Positions 1 through 12,932 of a stretch of 64,000 nt of DNA are shown in pieces; positions within the stretch are counted from its first letter, which is position 1, and each line of letters starts with the position of its first letter. The translations under genes were made by a program, and so were the position numbers. Below the pieces are notes generated by a model. That model was not told the origin of the DNA, did no database searches, and saw only the letters and a program-made list of their open reading frames with translations. The DNA is from Enoplolaimus lenunculus (taxonomy: Eukaryota; Nematoda; Enoplea; Enoplida; Thoracostomopsidae), in assembly GCA_030248215.1 (NCBI GenBank), contig JASANG010000630.1, forward strand, positions 62,001 to 126,000, given 5' to 3'.

Positions 1-1
1 A

Positions 2-1634
2 CCATCGGCCACTTCTAACCTGGCATCAACATTATCAACGATTTCTGGAGGCCACCATACTGTCGTCCCGAACTCGACGGCAGGTCTACTCAAGGTGCCA
101 CCACTTGGCATTAGTGGAGGTCCAAATATCGGCGCCGGCGGCCTTCCACCGATCGCAAGTGTAGCAGCGGCGACATTTTCAAGTTCACCGGCTACTTTAC
201 CGCCACACAACGTTACACATTTGCCCGTTTCGTCTGGGGGGTCAGCGGGACATGAAAGCCTCACTGGCTCCGATGCCAGCCCATCAGTTGTTGCTGGCGT
301 TCCGAACTCATTAGTCCAAGGATCAAATGCTGGTGGTGGCGTTATTCCGTCAAATTCGTCTGCGTTTTCGACCAATTCTGGCACTGCATTCCAACCGGTT
401 ACCCCGATCGCCAGGCAACAATCTACGTCACTCGCTCACAGACCTGCTCCATTTGTTCCAGCTGCCGCTAAGCTGCAGGGTGGAGATACTATGCCGGCAG
501 CTAGCAGCAGCAATGATATTGTCCATGCTGGACTACGAAATAATCCTGCGGTCAGTTGTGACGAAAACAGTAGTTCGCCGCGGCCGCCGCCTATACAACC
601 AAGCGTCAGTTTATCTACGTCTAGTAGCTCGAGTGAATCTAGGAAACCAATGATTGGAGGATCAACAGCCGGAAACGCGTTTAGCACAGTGGCACAGGCT
701 GTGTAAGTTGAAATTTACTTAAAAAGACAATTGACTTTTTTTATACTTTGTAAATTTTTCGCTAGCTTTTGTGGGCCTGAAGCTGGGGAGCTAAGCCCTT
801 CTAGAAAAATTTTGCCCTTAATCATGTGAAATATATAGATGCCACTGCTGAAAACTTTTCAGACTCGTAGCATGTTGAGCTGCCTACATGGCTGAATATT
901 TGATCTTTTACTTCGAAGCCAAATCAAAATAAGAAATCCACGCTTCCTGATATGCAACCTATGACTTTCTTAGTTTTAAATGTACATAAATCGCTTAACC
1001 TTACGTACCGAACACAGTGAACGTTTAATTTATAATACAACAGGCGGTGCAGTTTCTCACTTTTTTTCTGCATAAACAAAATGTGAATTATTATAGATTA
1101 TAAATTTTTTTCTACGTTAATACTTCGAAGCTAAGCCTCGAAAATAACTACGAAAACCTTAGTTTGCTTGTTAGATTTCTATCATTATATAACTTTGGTA
1201 ATTGGTTATAAATCACTTAAAGTACTCACATTAAATTGCAAAACCCCTGTTTCAGTGCGTCAACAGACACAAATACCGGCCGGGACATCGATGCCAGCTC
1301 AGGCAGCTACACACGTTCGACACCAAGCAATATTGCTATAAATCATTCAGCAGCAACAGCAACAATTCCACATTCCTTGCCTTCACATTCACAACCCGCA
1401 ACAACAACAACAACGTCTGGTGCATCTGACCAACTTGCTGGTACTATTCCGAACGCTACTTCAGTGTCAACATTGCCAGATACAAATTCAACGAGTAGCC
1501 TGTCGACAGGTTCACTTCAACCGACGTCTGTTGCAATTAACTCTGCTCAAAATTCCAGCAACAACCTGAGCGGTGGCTCAGCTAATATAGGTGACACACC
1601 GCCGCCTGCTAAAAAACCAAATTTAGGAAGTTAA
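2..1634 (+). CDS. 3' end of a Ser/Thr/Asn/Gly-rich protein gene, family unknown (two exons, 5' incomplete)
   Basis: Two exons join in frame: 2-702 and 1256-1634, stop TAA at 1632-1634. The first exon is open from the window edge, so the gene begins further left. The donor is GTAAGT at 703 and the acceptor is TGTTTCAG ending at 1255; the split codon GT|T gives Val. The visible 359 residues are low-complexity: Ser, Thr, Asn, Gly, Ala and Pro dominate, with poly-Ser and poly-Thr runs, no transmembrane segment and no zinc-finger or homeobox signature. The protein ends in a basic, proline-rich tail (PPPAKKPNLGS). Such composition is typical of disordered C-terminal regions of transcriptional regulators or RNA-binding proteins, but that is only composition. 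Both exons are richer in G+C than the intron. I do not recognise the family. Confidence 0.8.
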
Positions 1635-2107
1635 ATGGATCTGCGATGTGTATAATATATATTATTAGGTTTCTTGTTGCTTAACAATGCATTTAAACAA
1701 CTTATTTTTTTACTATTTATGTGAAGATAAATTTGTCATTATGACTGTTGTTGCATGAAAAATAACGGGCAGATTATAACGGAGGTCAGTGAGAGTCAGC
1801 GGCCTCGGGTGCCGTTCTTGCGAGGGTTCATGGTGATAAAAGGAGATAATTTATAATTATTGAACAAGTTTGAGTCATTATAACGCAACACGACGAAACT
1901 GTTTAAAATTGAAATACGAAACTCTGGTCAATTTCGACGTCCGAGTAAGCAACGTCACATTTGTACCAATTATAGGCGTGCATCGCCCGCTCCCAAAATT
2001 GGAAGCATCCTTTAGACCAATATTCTGGAACTTAGAGATGAAAAACGTTTCATGCACGAGGTTATATCATCCCGAAATTAATTTTTAACTGCGCTCCTTG
2101 TAATAAA
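1635..2107 (+). other. probable 3' UTR of the preceding gene
   Basis: AT-rich sequence after the stop codon with no coding signal. An AATAAA hexamer at 2102-2107 is the first good polyadenylation signal downstream. The small open frame around 1870-2088 lies here and has no features of a protein. Confidence 0.35.
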
Positions 2108-4183
2108 CTCAAATCTTACTTCATGAAAATAATAGTAATATAATTTTCGCACGTCAGAAATTCAAGATATTTAAAATATGCAACTATTTTAGCTATTGTT
2201 ATAGAGGTATTTATATTTCATGTCTTTCATATTACTGTTTGATTTTCAATGTTTGATTGTATTATTTATTATGTCTTAAGAATGAGGCTGTTTTTGATGT
2301 TAGGTTACAATAGTCGGTACTAGCGCACTGAGCAACAACTAGTGCTTTTAAAGTATTTCTATACCTGAACTGATTATTACACGGTGGGGTGGGTATTTTC
2401 CAGAAAACCTGAAACGACTGGAAAACACGGTTTCTTATCGTTTTTCTGAAAAGGCGTTAAAATCGAAAAGCATGTCCTCGCGCTTGAACAAATGCAAGTC
2501 AGATGCGTAGTAATAGCATTTGCCAGCCGGGTGGCCACCAGCTAGCGGGTTTGATTTCGGCAAAAATCTGCTAACAGGATGTTGTGGTTTTCATTGTTAC
2601 ACAGTTTAGTTCAAAAATAACGCGTTACACAGTTTGCAATGTTAAGAAGTAGGGCAAGGACTCACCAGCAAAAAAAATCTTAAGTTGAATTACACCTCAG
2701 GTAACGCAACCAAAATTAGGGCTGCCACCAATTCAGCTCCGTAACGGCTCCCGTAAACAAAATCAACAAAAACGTCTGTTATATCGAATCTAACAGGTAT
2801 TACAAAAACAAAATCAAGCATATCAGCGCAACCCACACTAAACGAGACATAAGAAAAAGAGCAATTTCTTGCAGTTTTTCGCAACGTTTTTTATGCAGTA
2901 CTGCAATATATTTGCAAAAAATCAATATATTTTACAAAAAGTTTTTCCCACTTCTTCGAAAAAACTGGACAAACGTTTTTTCCGTTGGCTTTTTATGATG
3001 CCCCAACCCTGTTACAGAGTGTAAACGGATACAGAAATAATGGAAACGCATTTATAGTAATCAAAATAACGGAAACGTACAACGGGCTGATTTTTCAGTG
3101 AATTACAACTATGAGCACTGGAAACGAATATCCGGTAATATCCTGCTGCTGATTAATCAGTAGGATCCTCCAATCAACTTTTAACCGCACCACTGAGGCA
3201 CGGAATTCTGTTGAAAACTACCAGTGGCTGGTTGAGAAGGTAACATTTTCGTGAGGGAAGGCATCGCCCTCTTGCTTATCGTCCTTTTAAATTGAGGTAA
3301 ACTGAAAGGAAAGTGAAAAAGAGCCCTTATGCATATCTAAAGACGTGGTGATTTAGAATGTTCTAAAACGGTGTTGTTTTGATTGTAAGTAAAAAATTGT
3401 TTATTTGTTTATATGGAAGTGTATTATATACGGTTATTCACAACAGACAATAAACTGAAGTTTCCCTAACATTTTAATTGTGTGAGATAAGTACAGAAAG
3501 TGCCATTTATCACTGTGCCGGAGCAGACGGGGGGTGGCCCCCAGCGTAGATGTGGATACAGGATTTATCAATGCTGATCTAAGGCTGTTCGAGCTCACGC
3601 TACGTTTGATAGCTGTGGGGCCACCTTTCCAAAAACAGTTTCACAGAAAAGTTGCAAAATGATGGATCTAAATAGTGAAGCCATATAAAATGAATCAAAC
3701 TTCGGGCCCAGCGCGAAATTTTCTGACATTTTTGTTTAAACTTTGGCTAAACAGCTCATATTTTAGGTAAAACTATTCACCGTCTTCATGTGGTCCAACC
3801 AGGGTGCACAACACATGGCACACCTCACTCAAAAATTTGTTTTATTACGTCCTTTATTTCGTTTCATAAGAGTTATTTTAAGTAAAATTGTAAACCAGCG
3901 AGTGTAGCGAGCGAAAAATATGTTGGCATTTAGCAGCCTGGTGGTTACTGTAAGGCCTATGCAGTGTCTAAACCATTTTAAACAATCGCAGAAAGGTAGG
4001 ATAGTGTCAAACTTGCGACCGAGAAGCCAGACATATTTCAAAACTGGTCGTGGGTTGCTGTTCCTGCCCTGTTTCTTACATATTGTGTTTCAGGTGGTTT
4101 GTACTCTGTTCAGTTGCTAAAAAGCCATCAACGTGAGAGTAAATCCTTGTAGGTCCTTATCTAGAATAGGCTTAGGTCAGTAT
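2108..4183. other. intergenic, AT-rich, no gene seen
   Basis: I see no exon with usable splice signals on either strand. The stretch contains a GTGCCGGAGCAGACGGGGGG element end near 3513-3545, which belongs to the family also found at 35.35 and 62.6 kb. The rest looks like old non-coding sequence. Confidence 0.4.
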
Positions 4184-5545
4184 CAGGATGCAACCGGAAT
4201 TCCGGTCCCGGTAGGGAAGTCCGGTATTTATTACTATCCAGTTCCAGTATAATAAATTTGGTTTTGTTTCGCCAATATTTTTGGTAAGTACTGAAAATTT
4301 AGAAAAAATCGGCATATTATTCTAACTTATTTTTCTAAAGTTGTCTGAGCGTGTGTATTACCAAAATTTTCAATTTGCGTTTATCTCCTTTCTGGCCGAA
4401 ATTAACTTAGTTCTTTAATCTGTGCATTACCATTACATATAAAGCCAAAATACTGAAAACGAGCTAATCGATTTCTGTAAGCTCTCATGTCATAATTTAA
4501 TTTTTCTGATGATCCAAATTTGGATGATTGTCCATGCGCTAATATATTTATTTCAGGATTCAAAATTTATCTGTTTAGCGCGTTTCGTTTTACTTGTCAC
4601 AATTTTCAGGACGAATTTCCCAAATTTGACAGAAAACTAGCGTAAAAACCAAACAACTTAACTACATATTGCAGATATTGGCCAAACTTATGTCACTCGC
4701 ACGTTACCATACGTGCATTCGGTACACAAAATGTCCCCTCCCAAAAGAAATTCAATACCTTGTCCAGCTTATATTTTATCGAAACCCTTCATTTTCCAAT
4801 AGTATCACCGCCATTCATGGACATCATAGAGTTTCACGGAAACTCTATCCGGACAAGACTGTTTTGCAGTGATACTGCCTAGGACATTGAAAGGTTTGAA
4901 AAACAGTGTAGCGGACAATTTTTATATGATAGACACATTAGGGACACCTTAGCCGAGAAATTCAAATTTTGGCGGGAAAATTCAAATTTTGGCGGGAAAT
5001 CAAAATTTTGGCAGGAAACTCAAATTTTGGGGGGAAAACTCAAATTTTGGCGGGAAATTCAAATTTTGGCGGAAAAATTCAAATTTTGGCGAGAAATTAA
5101 AATTGTGGCGGGAAAATTCAAATTTTGGCGGGAAATTCAAATTTTGACGGGAAAAATCACATTTTGGAGCTAAATTCAAATTTTGGCAGGAAAATTCAAA
5201 TTTTGGAGCTAAATTCAAATTTTGGCGGAAAAATTCGAATTTTGGCGCGAAATTCAAATTTTGCGGGAAAATTCAAATTTTGGCGGGAAATTTTGGCGAC
5301 ATGCAAAAAACAACAAAATTACGCAGTAAATTAATTCTTATTCAGCGCTTTCTGGCGAACCTTTTAGACTGTAACGACAAAGTCCGACAATTCACGCAAC
5401 TCTATATTTAATATTAACATAATGTGCAAACAGTATACAAAATGTCCGTCAATGCAATAAACTCTATGCGGACATTTTTTATTTAGAGATAAAATTTCCG
5501 CTGACCTCCGGCTGTGGTATTTTTCATCTCCGGTTGCACCCTGAC
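4184..5545. mobile_element. terminal-inverted-repeat element of the GGGTGCAACCGGAATTCC family, carrying a minisatellite
   Basis: The left end reads AGGATGCAACCGGAATTCCG and the right end CTCCGGTTGCACCCTG, which are near inverse complements. No transposase frame is visible in the 1.36 kb between them, so it is non-autonomous. The middle holds a minisatellite (see 4952-5300). Related copies lie at about 10333-10775, 12501-12932 and 19842-20265. Confidence 0.6.
4952..5300. repeat. minisatellite, about 17-20 bp unit
   Basis: About 17 imperfect copies of a unit close to AAATTCAAATTTTGGCGGG, varying in the last third (GGCGGG, GGAGCT, GGCAGG). The unit length lets long frames run on both strands, giving repetitive Asn/Phe/Lys peptides that are artefacts of the repeat, not genes. 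Confidence 0.9.
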
Positions 5546-6357
5546 ACAAGGACCTCTCCTAGTAGTACCAATGGGTGTTGTTCGATTCTGTAATTTTCAA
5601 AAATTGAAATTTCAGCTTTGCCACTTCCTATAGTTTTCAATTAATATATGACGCCATCGATTGGATGTGAAATTTCACACAGCGGTGAAAATTAAAGTAA
5701 ATCACGTACTTATTTGCATAAGGCAAACATTATGTTGAATTGGTGTTTGCTATTTTTTCATATATTCGGTATATTATCCAAAATTTATCGCTTCGTTCTC
5801 AGATTCGACATTTTTTGACAATAGAACTGCTAATAGTGAAAGCGACTCTTTTCTCACGCCTCTGAAGTGTCCGGGCTATTGTTACTTAATACGCTCGCTT
5901 TATGTTGACAAAACTGGCATACAAGAACAATATAAATATGGGGTAAAGATTAAAAAATTTTGCCGCTGCAGCATTTTCAGTTAAAAGAGATGCTGCCTGC
6001 GTTTCAAAACATCGCTAAAACGACAAAATTAATCACGCTCAGGAATAACGACGTATACTTAATGTAAAACAATAAAAACATAAAACCAAAATAACTTTCT
6101 AACACTTTATTTAAAAAATTTTGTGTATATACACGAGATACTTCTACCACTAAGCGTAAGCTTTTAAGTAGTAGACTAATTTTTTACGTAAGCTACAGTA
6201 TCTTATACTACCGTTACTGCCCTCTGCGATACATTGGCCTTAAAAGCTTACTTAGGCAACTAAACCACACGTAGGGAACTGTGTGATTTATTGCTGTTTT
6301 GCGCAAACAATGTTTGTTAATCTAAAATTAAACCTATACCCTATATTCATCATTTTT
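5546..6357. other. intergenic, no gene seen
   Basis: AT-rich sequence between two transposable elements. I find no splice-flanked open frame. A TTTATT (AATAAA on the minus strand) at 6287-6292 could be a distant polyadenylation signal for the minus-strand sulfurtransferase gene, but it lies about 550 bp past the stop. Confidence 0.35.
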
Positions 6358-6530
6358 GGCCCATGTAAAGATCAGGGGCGGAACGTTCTTCTGTGTGACC
6401 AGAATAGAGAAAGCTTAAGACTTAGACTAATTTTTTTTGCTTGGCTGAGGCTTAGGAATATGCTCATTCTTACGCTTAGGCTTAGACATATGCTTATAAT
6501 ACTATTTCTCCCCTGTTCTTTACATGGGCC
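6358..6530 (+). mobile_element. TTAGGC-core MITE-like element
   Basis: Starts GGCCCATGTAAAGATCAGGG and ends CCCTGTTCTTTACATGGGCC, an inverted repeat of about 20 bp. The core has degenerate TTAGGC units and the family's internal motif GGAATATGCTCATTCTTACG. It is 173 bp long and has no coding capacity. It lies downstream of the sulfurtransferase stop codon. Confidence 0.8.
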
Positions 6531-6842
6531 TCATTTTCGAACATATACAAAACATTTCATTAGTGTATTTGAACTCTGTACCCTAATATGCTTAACCTCC
6601 ATAGCTAGCCAATTAAGGACTAACATTATGAGCCCGTGTAACCGTACCAAGTTCACAGCATATCACAGTTTGTTTACAACCGATTTTTAACAAAACCCGT
6701 TTTCTGGTCTTTTACTATATTACTTATTTTCCTCTCGATGTTTCACAGATTAGCTGTGGCCGTTTTTTCGACAATTCGAAGTATGCGCCCTAAAACAATG
6801 TATAACAGAAACCAGTACATTTTACTTGCGGACACAACTAAG

Positions 6843-9800
6843 CTAAAAGCAAGGCAACATTTCACATCTTGAAAAAACCGTAGCTGTAGGCCTCAGCCAT
6901 TCGCTTAGATAAACACCTGCAGATTTTATTTGGAAATGTTCTATAAATTAACTCAAATGCCACGACAAGTTTACTGCATGACAGACATTCGCAGGTTGTG
7001 TAAATAAATTAAACAAGTACAGCAAAGTGATAGATAGCTCAATTTACGGTACACCATCGTATTATGCACGCAGCACGTTGTAAAATATCAGTCGCATTTA
7101 AGCTAAAATGATTGACAAAATAACTAAGGATCTAGACGCAACAAAATTAACCATTTAAAACAAACATTTACATTGTAATTGCGAACTTTTATTCCAGCAT
7201 GATTGAGTATAAATGTAACACAGCTCGACTGTAACCCGGACATACATAACGCAGCAGCTGGCTTGTCTTTATCAACGCCTTTCTCAGCCAAAACTTAAAA
7301 CTCAATACAACACTTTGAAGAACCTATGTATGTTGTGTTACAAAACTTTCAAGAATCATTTCAATGCAAAATGCTATAAATGTAATACAAAAATATTCAC
7401 ATGAAATATCGTAATAATCTAGTGTCTCACTGTACAAGACCTTATAATCGGCAAGCCATGATGGTAAACACTACCCACTTCGAATTAACAGCTCATCAGC
7501 TGAGTTCAATAACTATGAACCATAGGAATCAATTGACTAATATAGAAAAACTTAAAAATTGGATTTGTGACAAAATATAGTATTTCATCAAATCTGAGAT
7601 AAATTGAGTTTTTTACTTTAAACACCAAACGCCGCCAATCTACTTAAGTAATCCAATTACAGTTTAATAGTGCAAAGGTTAAAAGATATTTTAAATAAAA
7701 AGCGCTGCTAAAACCAGAACCAGTTAAAACCTAAATACCTTGGTTGAGCGAACTGTCCGAAACAATAAGGCCGGATTTTATGAATGTTGAAATTGGAACG
7801 TTAAGCGATTTTTCAATATGTGCTCCATGTACCCCTGTAAATAGTATTTATTTGGTAATCACAGTGTTTGATTGAGGAGTATATGTCTTCAATCGATTAT
7901 ATAGTTTCAGTTCATGAGCCCTCTCAAGTAGCATAAGATCTTCACTAATTTCGCATACAAGTTGACATACAAGCATGTATTCCAGGATTCGCACCAAATG
8001 ACTTATACAGAAAACAGAGATCCGAAAGGTAAAAAATAAACCTTGAATGTTCCAATCAACTCATATTCAGCGCAGTGTAGAGAACATCAAAACACCACAT
8101 GCATGTGTCTTCACAGTGGACAGAATTAAGTGCAATTGCGATCACGTTCCAAACCACGACTCTGATCGCGGTCGCTTATTTCCTGGACGCAATCGCGCGT
8201 AAACACGATTTGAACTGCTTGCGGTCACTGCGATAAGAACCGCCACAACCGCAAACGCGATTGACGTGTTAATTTTTTACAGTTTGTTTTAGATACTTAT
8301 GGCGCTGATCTCTTGACATAGTTAGCTCTGCAACAAAAGAGACCCTGTACCTGGCATTTCGCTATCGGGGACCTCCGCCCACACGAGCCACTCAAAAATC
8401 ATCCCATGTTCAGCCCATGAGATCGACATCACTCGAAAAATCTCCAATGGTACGAAATTATATTTATAACAATGGAAACACAAAAAACATTGGTTGGTAC
8501 CATCTCTAAGCTTCTAAATTGAAAAGTAAGCATTGGCAAAAATTAGAAAACTTCGGAAAATTCGTACCTGGAAATAGTTTTGGGTTGCTGTAAAGTGATG
8601 GAGGGCGGCAATCGATTATCTGACATTTGGAATCATTGATTTGTTTCACAAATTCATCATACTCGATAAGTAGTTGATTATTCCATTCAGGTTTGAAGTG
8701 ACCATGCTAAAAATCAGAACATTGTAAATGAAATTGTTAGTTACGTAATATATTATAAATATAGTATAATTAGACAATTAAATATATCAGCCAGTAATTT
8801 ATTGAAAGATAAACAATACTTTGTGAAAGGTAGCGAAATTTATTAACGAGTTTCTACGCGCACGCGAATACAGGTATGTACATTGAAGTCTTAGAAGCTC
8901 TGTGATTGGTGTATGTTAAAATAGCAACAAATATTTTCTCTTAATAACGCTTGGTTTCTGAAAGTGGGCTACAAGAGATATAATAGTGTCAAACATTAGC
9001 GCAAACAGATGAGGGAGGTGACATCCAATTTAATACGACTTGCTAAACAAAAATTGTACGCCAAAAAACCCTACTTCGAAATGACCGTCACGACTGTTTG
9101 CATAGGAATTGCATCGGAACTAGGATACACGCATAAACAAACGTACCTCTGGCTTGCGTATATCGCTTGTAGTAGATAGACCCTGCTTTTTCCACTCCCG
9201 AAGTCCACCGTTCAATATTGAAACGTCCTTATGACCGTATAACTGAAGCCAAAACCATTTAACCAATACATTTTTAGATTAAGCACACATATAAGCCAGC
9301 GCCAGGACTCAAGAGAACAACAACACACGTGCATATAATAAATATATATTCCCTGATTTTGCGGAATATTTGCAATACAGTGTGATGAGAATTAAAGTTT
9401 AATAATTCTTTTGCACTATAAACTGTATAATATTTAAAATTTTATATTTACTGCCAAATAGGTACCTAGTAAATGTTTTGAGACTCAAGTTCAGTAAAAG
9501 TCTGCTGGCTCACTAACTAAATTTAGCACATCGTTAAGTTCAATAATTAAGAATTTTTTATACAAAACAGAATTGAACATATCACAGTTCGCTTTTACAA
9601 ACAAAACTTTGACCACCTTGCAGTCGTACGTAAGTCTATTACGCAAGTTGCTATACATCCACGATTTTCGTATAACAATATTCGATATTAAGACTCCCGT
9701 CCCTAAAAATACATAACGTACATCTCAAAACCACTACATTTACAAATCTATTTTGCAACATTATCTTAAATTACCGTCAACAAAAACCAAGCGCGGCCAC

Positions 9801-10314
9801 TGCCAAACAGGCCTCCATCTGAATGGTCGTAACAAACTATGGGTTTATCATTTGTTACGCCCAGAATAGAAACATATTCACTGAATTCTTCGGGAAGAAG
9901 CAACGCCCTCTTTTGGGTATCTGTTGTTCGACTGGCTTTGGCTACGTCAAAATGAACTGCACCAGGAAGGTGTTCCCTGCATCAAGCCAAAGTTATTCAC
10001 CACAATCACAAGAGTCTGTGCAAAACTAAATATGATGTTTAGCAAACAGAAAAAAACAGATATGTGCAAAAGCTGTAACAAATTACATAAATATATACAT
10101 GGTTTATATATGTATGTCTGGATGTCTGGCATAATTAAATTTTCTTTTAGTAAGAATACGTACGTATGTAGCATTTGCTTTGCAATAAATTTGAATACTA
10201 AACCTTTTGCTAGTGAGGAAATTGCCGAAGTTGTTTTCGGAAATCTGAAATCTAATACTACGCCATCATTCAAAAGCGAGAACCCAATCATTGTAGATTC
10301 TATTGTTAAATTGT
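6843..10314 (-). CDS. 3-mercaptopyruvate sulfurtransferase / thiosulfate sulfurtransferase (double rhodanese), seven exons, extreme 5' end missing
   Basis: Exons on the minus strand in order: 10314-10204, 9976-9775, 9242-9147, 8706-8568, 7834-7739, 7293-7172, 6916-6843 (stop TAG). Four junctions keep frame with canonical GT..AG. The product, about 280 residues against roughly 290-300 for the family, has two rhodanese domains. Domain 1 has VVLDFRF, EHLPGAVHFDVAKAS, KPIVCYDHSDGGLFGSGRAW and KDVSILNGGLREWKKQGL. Domain 2 has QIIDCRPPSLY, GAHIEKSLNVP, EKGVDKDKP and the active-site loop CMSGLQSS, whose Cys aligns with the catalytic Cys of CGSGVTA. It then ends with YN..VYLSEWLRP, matching YDGSWxEW. 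Such enzymes move sulfane sulfur from 3-mercaptopyruvate to thiols, thioredoxin or cyanide, in cytosol or mitochondria; which substrate is used here cannot be told. The first and last junctions each fall one base short (see findings). The initiator exon was not found. Confidence 0.85.
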
Positions 10315-10332
10315 CTAAAGGTACGTACTTAT

Positions 10333-10775
10333 CAGGGTGCAATCGGAATTCTGGTTCCGGTAGGAAAATCTGGTATTGTTCACTATCTGGTTCTGGTAAT
10401 AAATCCCGTATTTTTTAATCCAGAATTTTCGGTATTTTCAAAATTGAAAATTTTTCTCATTCAAAAATTTAAGAAAAAAAGTCATACGATTCTAACTTAT
10501 TTTTCTAAAATTGGTGGAGTATGTATTGCCAAGTTTCAATTTGTGTCGCACTCCATAATTTATCGTACGTTTCCCTGCTACTGCATTTGTTAAAGGACTT
10601 TGGCATTCTAAATGGCGCGTTTACTCATAGTCATAGGATTTCTTTAAAAGCGTTAAAAATTAATTTTGATAAAAAGAAGATTTGTTTTCTTGTTCCGGTA
10701 TTTTTTAACCTTCCGGTTCCGGTATTTTTTAACCTTCCGGTTCCGGTATTTTATTATTCCGGTTGCACCGTTGCA
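10333..10775. mobile_element. GGGTGCAACCGGAATTCC-family inverted-repeat element next to an exon
   Basis: Begins AGGGTGCAATCGGAATTC and ends with a triplicated CCGGTTCCGGTATTTT motif running into CCGGTTGCACCG. It lies only 18 bp upstream (on the minus strand) of the first recognised exon of the sulfurtransferase gene, so it sits inside that gene's first intron. Confidence 0.6.
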
Positions 10776-12500
10776 CTAATGTAATATTTTTTAATTGCAT
10801 ACTTTCGAAACTCTGATGCAAAGTCCGTTTCTGGAGAAAAATGACAGTCCAATAACACGACCTGGTTTTGATGTATCTTATCTTTGACGTGGCATATCTC
10901 CACAATCTTAGAGCGACAGTCCATTCGCAATTAAGTGTATTACATATATCTGAGAAACTATATATGCAATTCAACCTAGAAAGTCACGAAGAAACAAAAT
11001 GCACAATTGAAGGCAACAATGTATGCGTTAAGATTTCCACTCGTCAAAATCAAATCCTACAATCCTTGATGGGTTTAACCATAAATTCGAATACATTACC
11101 AATTTCCAATCCTGTCGTACTCCCATAATTTCGGAGTCGCTGCTGGCAATATCCACTCAGCCTGCCTCTTCAGCTACTTTTGTCGTCAGCTATATGCTGA
11201 CAAATATGCTGTCGGCTAGCATACAACATACTAGAGATGTCCTAGGGCCGGAGCCGGAAACAGCAAAAAGCAAATTCACCTAAACTTCACATTTCAAATA
11301 CCGTTTGCGTAAACATGCACCTGGGAGTACGGTATCGTCTTTATCATATCGCGTCACGCGACACTTTGTGGATACTCCCATGCTGTGAATGCCTTTGTTT
11401 TTGCAATACCGAGTCCCGCGAAATTTTGCCTATTTTAATATATCAAACTTTACTGTGCTGCGTTCGGATTCTGGCTAAACTGTGCCACGGCACATTTTGC
11501 CTAGACATGTGTAGAAAGTTCCGAAATAAGCCCAACAGAATAAAAATAAGCGCAAATCAAAAAACGCAGTTAATAGTATCTACATAGGCAGAGAATTGGA
11601 CCTAATACGCTAGATGAACAGCATCGTTTTGTACACTGATCCTTACCCGGTGATTAGACGAATTTTTTACATTAGTACCTACGAGCATAGCGTCGATACT
11701 CCATTAACTCTGGTTCCGATTACAAATTTAAAATTGTAACACGCGAAAGCGGATAGGTAAAGGTTTTTGGTACCGTCCATAGTACAGTATAGCCCCGGCA
11801 CCGTCACCCTCTGGCACCGCCCCAGGACATTTCTATAACAAATTGTGGATTGCCTGTTTTGAATATGCACTAGGACACGAGCCTCACCAGCTTTCATGAC
11901 TCAATTTTCACCAAGGTAGTCCCTTGACCATTTACCATATTTGGATTGGATGCTGCGTGCAATGCGCGAAAAATTTACCATTACGATTGCGGAGTAGCCC
12001 ATATGTCAGTCAGGCGGGTTCCGGAACATAACCTTTTAACTAAGCAGCTGGAAAACAGACATAAACTCTGAAAACCTGCGCTGTGAATCCTTTAGCGAAA
12101 ATCCTTTAGCGAACGTTCTACTAGCGTGTCACGCTGCCCGTTTCTCCAACAACTTCTATCGTAGAAAATATCTCGACAAGAATATTACTGGTGAGCATAC
12201 AACATATTGTGCAGTACATGTATACCATATACACTAGGACAAGCATGTTCCATATGCTTACAGTCGTTACTCGACTTACTATCTAATTTGCTAGTTGTCG
12301 GATTTGGCAATATTTATAAATATATACGATCTAGGCTAGGTAATGACCTCGTAATCGACCACAACACCGACAGAGGAGAATTTCACTTACGCGCTGCGGC
12401 ACCTAAATTGCTGTGTTGACCGGATGCGATATCTGCGCCGGGCGAAACCTACAACACTTTAACTCTACCCCACAAATCCCATGCAAACGCTTATCCACAT
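10776..12500. other. unassigned region, slightly richer in G+C, no confident gene
   Basis: Several short frames stay open on both strands, for example around 10868-11128, 11315-11587 and 11020-11280 on plus and 11679-11897 on minus. None has a recognisable domain, and I could not place a consistent pair of splice sites. The missing 5' exon of the sulfurtransferase gene should lie here or further right. Confidence 0.3.
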
Positions 12501-12932
12501 GGTGCAACCGGAATTCCGATCCCGATTAGAATTCCGATTCAAAACAAGTTCCGAGTCAGATTCCAATTGCACAAACAACTAGAATCGGAATTTTGACATT
12601 ATAATTTTAGACCTAATTGTTGTGATATGTTGCATAAAAATTCGGCATCATTTATCTATTAAATTGTTTTCGATGAGTTCACTATCAATAATTGATAGTA
12701 GTTTAGCTTTACAAAGGCAAAAGATGATAGTCAATTTGTTCAACATATTTGAGAATTATTGCCAGCTAACAGTCACCCTATATCACTATTATACTTGCAG
12801 GGTGCAACCAGAATTACAATTTACCGGAACCATTATCGGTAGTTTCAAAATTTGTATCTGCGATCCCAATTCCGGTACAAATTTGACGTTCCGATTCCGA
12901 TTCCGGTAAGTCCAATTCCGCTTTGCACCCTG
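12501..12932. mobile_element. two GGGTGCAACCGGAATTCC-family elements in tandem or nested
   Basis: One end GGTGCAACCGGAATTCCG lies at 12501 and a second, AGGGTGCAACCAGAATT, at about 12799. The outer end CCAATTCCGCTTTGCACCCT finishes at 12932. The right-hand unit (12799-12932) is a compact 134-bp palindromic copy. No coding capacity. Confidence 0.55.

Noticed and set aside
327-687. Additional frames overlapping the first gene
   Set aside because: They are shadows of the GC-richer real exon; only the frame starting at base 2 links through splice sites to the second exon.
4952-5300. A CRISPR-like array
   Set aside because: Units are contiguous without unique spacers, and the genome is eukaryotic.
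5000-5334. Repetitive Asn/Phe/Lys peptides on both strands
   Set aside because: They are translations of the 17-20 bp minisatellite.
9924-10418. A long plus-strand frame of 164 codons
   Set aside because: It is antisense to two sulfurtransferase exons and runs into the adjacent transposable element; the minus-strand frames have clear rhodanese motifs.
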